Shown piece by piece: positions 23,172-26,605 of a stretch of DNA of 26,605 nt; positions within the stretch are counted from its first letter, which is position 1; every line of letters begins with the position of its first letter. The position numbers were made by a program, and so were the translations under genes. The notes under the pieces are model-generated. The model was given only the letters and a program-made list of their open reading frames with translations. It searched no databases and was not told the origin of the DNA. This DNA is from a virus, in the IMG/VR virus record IMGVR_UViG_3300012363_000019, positions 1-26,605 of that record; one strand, given 5' to 3'.

Positions 23172-24451
23172 TAAAACTCCACGCCTAGTTCGCGGCCTTC
23201 GTCGATAGCTTTCATCGCGGCGTCGAAGACGTCTTCCGACCAGCGCAATTCGAGACATTCGATCTGCTCGACGCGCCCTTTTGCCGCTTCGATCGCTTCC
23301 TCCACTGTGTCGCCTAGTCCCACCACCGCACCGAATTCAGGATAGATCGTGCCGGGCAGGAAGGTCGGCACCGGCACCACGTACCACTGCCCATCGATAT
23401 TGCAGGCGTCGTGCAGTTTGATCCACGGCGCAAGCTCCGCGGGAAACGTCACCGGCAGAAACTTCTCGCGCACCAGCCAGTCCGACTTGAGCACAATCTG
23501 CGCGGAAAACTTCGCTACCGGTTCGAGATCCACCAGCTCCCCGTGCGCGCCCGCCCAGATCACTTCGGGCCAGTTGGTGAAAAGTTCGATGTAGGATTCG
23601 GACGGCGGCGATCCGCAACGCATCGTCGGGTCGATCAGGTAGGCCGTGCGATCTTCCCCGATACGCACTTCCGAAGAATAAAAACCGCGACACCCCAGGC
23701 GTCCGAGATCGCCCGCAATCGCGCTGTTGGTGGAGCGCAGTGCTTCCGGCAGTTCATCTTGGCGGGCGACGCGGCCGATATAGCCGGCGTCCTTGATCTC
23801 GTAGCCATAACTCGCCGTGTGCGGGAATTGCCCCAAGATATTGAAGCCGTCGTAGCCGATTTCGATACCCCTGATCGGCTCCTCGACGACGAACTCGATA
23901 TGCTGGTCGCGCGGCCCCAGCCGATGGGACAGGTCCTTCAGCCAGTCCTCGGTGAGATGCCAGTTGACGTGATGGAAGGTTTCGAAATCGCCGCGCGTGA
24001 TCGAGGTTTTGATGTAGCGGTCAGTGTTGGCTGGATCTTCCAGATACTCGCGCAGATCGTCCACGCCCTCGATCAAGATCGCCGGCACCACCGGCATGTC
24101 GAGTTCGCGCAGCAGCAGCTTGGTCTTCCAGCGCTCCAACTCCAGCATCTCCGCCCGCCCCGCACCCCACACCGGCTTGCCCAGTTCGCGACAGTGCTCG
24201 ACGACATCGAAGGAATACACATCGGGGCAGACCACTAAATCAACTTCCTTCAGCACGGAAAGCCAGGAATAGGTGCGCGTGACCCCCGGCAGGCCGCAGC
24301 CGATATTGCGGAGCGTGGACGACGGATAGGCATTCGTGATCCACGGCACCCAATAGAACACTCCGCCGAACGATTCCGCCAGCTTGGTCGCGACGTGCGG
24401 ATAATTGCCGTTGTCCACCACCAAAGCGATTTTAGTGCTGAGTTCGTTCAC
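23171..24451 (-). CDS. PurD-like ATP-grasp ligase in the head module (426 aa)
   Basis: The GTG start at 24451 overlaps the micro-ORF stop as GTGA. Residues 1-90 form a pre-ATP-grasp domain (KIALVVDNGNYPHVA; VDLVVCPDVYSFDVV). Residues 92-115 hold GKPVWGAGRAEMLELERWKT, typical of the ATP-grasp start. YIKTS-x-RGDFE (147-157), HIEFVVEEPIRGIEIGYDGF (184-203) and LIDPTMRCGSPPSE (272-285) follow as ATP and metal regions. The last motif aligns with PurD-type E-x-N-x-R-x-GDPE, but E is D and the metal-binding N appears as T. The family makes carboxylate-amine bonds using ATP. Substrate is unknown; a virion or peptide target is possible. Confidence 0.82.
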   Translation of the reverse strand: MNELSTKIALVVDNGNYPHVATKLAESFGGVFYWVPWITNAYPSSTLRNIGCGLPGVTRTYSWLSVLKEVDLVVCPDVYSFDVVEHCRELGKPVWGAGRAEMLELERWKTKLLLRELDMPVVPAILIEGVDDLREYLEDPANTDRYIKTSITRGDFETFHHVNWHLTEDWLKDLSHRLGPRDQHIEFVVEEPIRGIEIGYDGFNILGQFPHTASYGYEIKDAGYIGRVARQDELPEALRSTNSAIAGDLGRLGCRGFYSSEVRIGEDRTAYLIDPTMRCGSPPSESYIELFTNWPEVIWAGAHGELVDLEPVAKFSAQIVLKSDWLVREKFLPVTFPAELAPWIKLHDACNIDGQWYVVPVPTFLPGTIYPEFGAVVGLGDTVEEAIEAAKGRVEQIECLELRWSEDVFDAAMKAIDEGRELGVEF

Positions 24452-24513
24452 GCCAGCCAGATTTCAAGTGAGGTCAGTTCTTCCTCGCCCAGAATGATAA
24501 TCCAGTTCGCCAT
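24448..24513 (-). CDS. 21-residue micro-ORF between portal and ATP-grasp genes
   Basis: The ATG at 24513 overlaps the portal stop as TGATG, and its stop overlaps the ATP-grasp GTG as GTGA. It reads MANWIIILGEEELTSLEIWL and a final Ala. Overlap on both sides indicates translational coupling. It may be only a coupling device, or a peptide substrate for the adjacent ligase. It has acidic residues (EEE) and Thr/Ser, but no known graspetide core motif. Confidence 0.45.
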   Translation of the reverse strand: MANWIIILGEEELTSLEIWLA

Positions 24514-26387
24514 CAGCCATTACCGAGCCCCTGCGCGGCCTTGATCCCCTCGAACATCTTGCCCAGCGCCTCGAGACTCACCTTCGCATCGCCGTGCCGA
24601 TTCTCGCGGTCTTCCTTGTGCGCCGCTAGCAGCCGGTCGAAAATCGCGGCAAGGTCGTCGCGTTCCGACGCACTGCGGCTGTTCGCCGAGTTGGTGATAA
24701 CCGCCTTGGCCTTGGCGAAATGCTCCACCGACCGCGCCGTCTTGAGCAGATTGTCGCTCTCCACGTCCTGCTTGCCGCGCGGCTTGCCGCGCCCGCCCGC
24801 CGCCAATCCCTCCTGCGCCATTTCGGCTTTCTGCTTCTCGCTCGAGGCCATCCCCTCCTTGAGTTTCTGGCGGATCTGCACCGGCAGATTGACGTAATCC
24901 AGCAGCTCGGGAAAGAAATTGCCGGTGCGCACCAGCATCGGCGCAATCTGCAGGATCGAATCGGTATAGAACTGGCGGAGATTCGGGTCCTGATCGTTCT
25001 CGTCGAGCACAATATCGTAGTCGATCGCGAACGGGTCCTTGGTCATGCGGATCGCCTGACCATCGAACGCACCGCCGATACGAATCACGCGGTTGTCGGC
25101 GATCAACTTCATGAAGTCGAAAATCAGCGCCCCCTCGCGTTTGCGAAAGCGCGAGAGCGAATCGAACTCGGCCGCCAGCAGCACCATCCCCTGCGTGAGA
25201 CGGCGGCGTAACGAGACCCCCGGCGTGTTGCTCTGGTCGGTGCCCAGCAACGAGGTCGAGAGGCCTATGATCTTCTCCATCATATCGATACAGAACGACA
25301 GCACCGCCAACGAGCCCTGCGGCATTTGCGGGATCGCCTTGGGCAAGATGCGATTACCCTGAATCGCGCCGGCCTGCACGATATTCACGCTGCCCGCGCG
25401 CGCGCCGGTCTCCTCGATATCGCGCTTCTGGGCGAGCGTAATCGCGCCGGTCTCCGCCAAATAGCCGCCCTTCGTCGACGCCCCCATGATCTCCAGCACC
25501 TGCCGGAACATCGCGTTCGCGTAACGCTGCGGCGCCATCAACGCCCGCAGCAGCCCGTAGAACACCTTGTCCTTGCGGTCCCACGTGCCGGTCATCACGT
25601 TCCACGTAAAGCCACCCGACTGCGTGACCAGCTTGGTCTCGTCGCCCAGCAAGATGCGGCGCTGGAGCATAAACATCCGCTTGTAAACGCGCTTGTCCTG
25701 CTGATCGAAGTCGGTGATCGCCTGATGGTAAAGCGCCTTCAGCCGCGACCGATACTTGCGGAAGTCGGCCTCGTTCAGCCACGTATCGTTCTGTTCGAGT
25801 GGGTCGAAAAAGTAGTAGCCGTCCTCCGTATCGTAGAACTGGAATTCGGTGATTGGCACCTTGCCCGGCTTCCCCGATGAACCGCCGCCATTCTTGTTGA
25901 GCGGTTCCGTCATAATCCACGGCACCACATAATTGATCGGGCGCCCCGCGCCGCGGCCGAAGTCGGGGATCTGATCCTCGTTAGCCGCTCCTCCCGCTGC
26001 CGCGCGGATAAACATGCCCTCGTCGGGCCATTTGCGAATCGCCTCGTCCACATCCATGAAGGATTCACGGGCGAGCCAGCGCGGCCCCCCGCCAGGCTGA
26101 TCGAGACCGAAATTCATCGCGTCAGTCTCCGGCCACCACATCTGCTCCGGGGGTGTCCGACGATAACGCGGGTCGCCTTGCGGATTCGAGGCGCGGGTGA
26201 TGCCGATATCCACCCAGCCCAGACCGCCTACCAACTTGTCCTCGAACGCGGCCGAGCGCTCATAGGTGCCGGCCGAGCGGTCCACGAACCACTCAGCGAA
26301 TTTGGTGCAGTTGTGTGCTATAATGCCGTTGGCGGTATAGAAACCCTCGCTGGTCTCCAGATTGAAAACAGGAATAGTTTGATGCAC
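24513..26387 (-). CDS. Portal protein, C-terminal part, preceded by an intein C-terminal segment
   Basis: After the intein segment the C-extein runs from Cys (26307-26309) to 24513, 598 residues. It begins CTKFAEWFVDRSAGTYERSA followed by FEDKLVGGLGWVDIG. This matches P22-type portals, where a helix precedes a conserved 'G-G-GW' strand. Later parts include TGTWDRKDKVFYGLLRALMA, the long helix PQRYANAMFRQVLEIMGAST, and a C-terminal helical tail rich in Lys/Glu. The portal is the dodecameric DNA gate of the head. About 100 N-terminal residues expected for the family are missing here and must lie beyond the window. The frame stays open to the window edge. The GTG at 26387 with GAGG 8 bases upstream is a possible separate start if the gene is fractured. 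Confidence 0.85.
   Translation of the reverse strand: MHQTIPVFNLETSEGFYTANGIIAHNCTKFAEWFVDRSAGTYERSAAFEDKLVGGLGWVDIGITRASNPQGDPRYRRTPPEQMWWPETDAMNFGLDQPGGGPRWLARESFMDVDEAIRKWPDEGMFIRAAAGGAANEDQIPDFGRGAGRPINYVVPWIMTEPLNKNGGGSSGKPGKVPITEFQFYDTEDGYYFFDPLEQNDTWLNEADFRKYRSRLKALYHQAITDFDQQDKRVYKRMFMLQRRILLGDETKLVTQSGGFTWNVMTGTWDRKDKVFYGLLRALMAPQRYANAMFRQVLEIMGASTKGGYLAETGAITLAQKRDIEETGARAGSVNIVQAGAIQGNRILPKAIPQMPQGSLAVLSFCIDMMEKIIGLSTSLLGTDQSNTPGVSLRRRLTQGMVLLAAEFDSLSRFRKREGALIFDFMKLIADNRVIRIGGAFDGQAIRMTKDPFAIDYDIVLDENDQDPNLRQFYTDSILQIAPMLVRTGNFFPELLDYVNLPVQIRQKLKEGMASSEKQKAEMAQEGLAAGGRGKPRGKQDVESDNLLKTARSVEHFAKAKAVITNSANSRSASERDDLAAIFDRLLAAHKEDRENRHGDAKVSLEALGKMFEGIKAAQGLGNG
26310..26387 (-). other. 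Intein C-terminal splicing segment (IntC) in the portal gene
   Basis: The residues VPVF-type VHQTIPVFNLETSEGFYTAN followed by GIIAHN, then Cys, fit the intein C-terminal blocks: a beta strand with VFNLET, an aromatic/Ala-Asn turn, and the terminal His-Asn before a Cys +1 nucleophile. Splicing would cut after the Asn and join the Cys to an N-extein. The N-terminal intein blocks are not in the window. Whether it is contiguous or split cannot be decided; a separate start would make an IntC of about 26 residues, short compared with usual 35-40. Confidence 0.88.
26316..26324 (+). promoter_or_regulatory. Extended -10 promoter for plus-strand ORF
   Basis: TGCTATAAT on the plus strand has the TGn extension and a perfect TATAAT (26319-26324). 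No clear -35 box is seen. Transcription would begin near 26331, about 50 bases before the ATG at 26382. It lies antisense to the codons of the intein's terminal motif, so partial coincidence with coding cannot be excluded. Confidence 0.45.
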
Positions 26388-26605
26388 ACATGTCGCCTCG
26401 GTCACACGCACTGCGGGAAGCACGGCTCCGCGATCACGACGGACTATCTGGCCGGACTCTATTTCCGCGACCAGCTCTCGACGCCGAAGATCGGCGCGCT
26501 GGTCGGACTGGATAGTTCCGCCGTACAGTATCGTCTCAAGCAGGTGGGCTACACCATGCGCGGCGGCGGCTGCGCGCGGGATCAAGAGCGGCGACGCCGC
26601 AGTAA
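26382..26605 (+). CDS. Helix-turn-helix protein, homing-endonuclease-like, partial
   Basis: AGGA lies 8 bases before the ATG at 26382 (MHTCRLGHTHCGKHGSAITT). The frame is open to the window edge, 74 codons. Residues 18-60 read ITTDYLAGLYFRDQLSTPKI, then GALVGLDSSAVQYRLKQVGY and TMR. This is a clear helix-turn-helix of the type found with intein- or intron-associated endonucleases. Cys/His residues at the N-terminus (C4, H8, H10, C11, H14) may bind metal. The minus-strand reading of the same bases is Arg/Ala-rich and has no recognisable domain. It probably encodes part of a homing enzyme or a regulator placed in inverse orientation beside the intein segment. The catalytic part, if any, lies outside. 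Confidence 0.6.
   Translation, partial: MHTCRLGHTHCGKHGSAITTDYLAGLYFRDQLSTPKIGALVGLDSSAVQYRLKQVGYTMRGGGCARDQERRRRS

Noticed and set aside
26388-26605. Minus-strand upstream frame as genuine intein or portal sequence
   Set aside because: It stays open to the edge, but its peptide is Arg/Ala-rich and lacks intein motifs, whereas the plus strand encodes a clear HTH. Not fully excluded.
1-26605. CRISPR array, rRNA or insertion sequence
   Set aside because: No regularly spaced repeats, rRNA motifs, transposase-like protein or terminal inverted repeats were seen.

Overview
The window is about 26.6 kb of a tailed-phage genome, or a prophage of that kind. It has a short-tailed, podovirus-like virion plan. 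It is GC-rich by eye and almost fully coding. Nearly all genes lie on the minus strand in one late (structural) operon, read from right to left. Start and stop codons overlap repeatedly (TGATG, TAATG, ATGA, GTGA), so translational coupling is probably the rule. The host cannot be named. Sec-type signal peptides and Shine-Dalgarno sites fit a bacterial, perhaps Gram-negative, host.

In transcription order (right to left): a P22-type portal protein, of which only the C-terminal part is in the window and which is preceded by the C-terminal splicing segment of an intein; a 21-codon micro-ORF; a PurD-like ATP-grasp ligase; a 73-aa protein; a coiled-coil scaffolding-type protein; three small genes, one with two CxxC motifs; a 256-bp leader with a promoter-like site; an N4-gp56-family major capsid protein; a 179-aa structural candidate; and a run of very small genes. 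Next come a head-tail adaptor candidate, a 470-aa gp10-like tail/hub candidate, several small structural proteins including two tandem paralogues, a GNAT-like protein, and four proteins that look like the DNA-ejection (internal virion) set. The left third holds fibre or adhesin-like proteins, an HNH endonuclease, and at the edge a Fis-type helix-turn-helix gene running out of the window.

Two plus-strand islands break this pattern. At 3041-3585 a sigma70-like promoter drives three tiny genes (zinc ribbon, membrane protein, exported protein), and the predicted transcript starts at or beside the first ATG (leaderless). At 26319-26605 an extended -10 and Shine-Dalgarno site precede a plus-strand helix-turn-helix ORF that overlaps the intein segment in antisense and leaves the window.

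Three unusual systems stand out. (1) The portal gene carries an intein and may be a fractured gene with a split intein and an inverted homing-endonuclease-type ORF between the halves. (2) Five consecutive late-operon fibre-like proteins, plus one in the plus-strand cassette, begin with Sec-type signal peptides, which is unexpected for virion parts assembled in the cytoplasm. (3) An ATP-grasp ligase is coupled to a 21-residue peptide inside the head module. All functional calls come from reading the sequence, without database searches.
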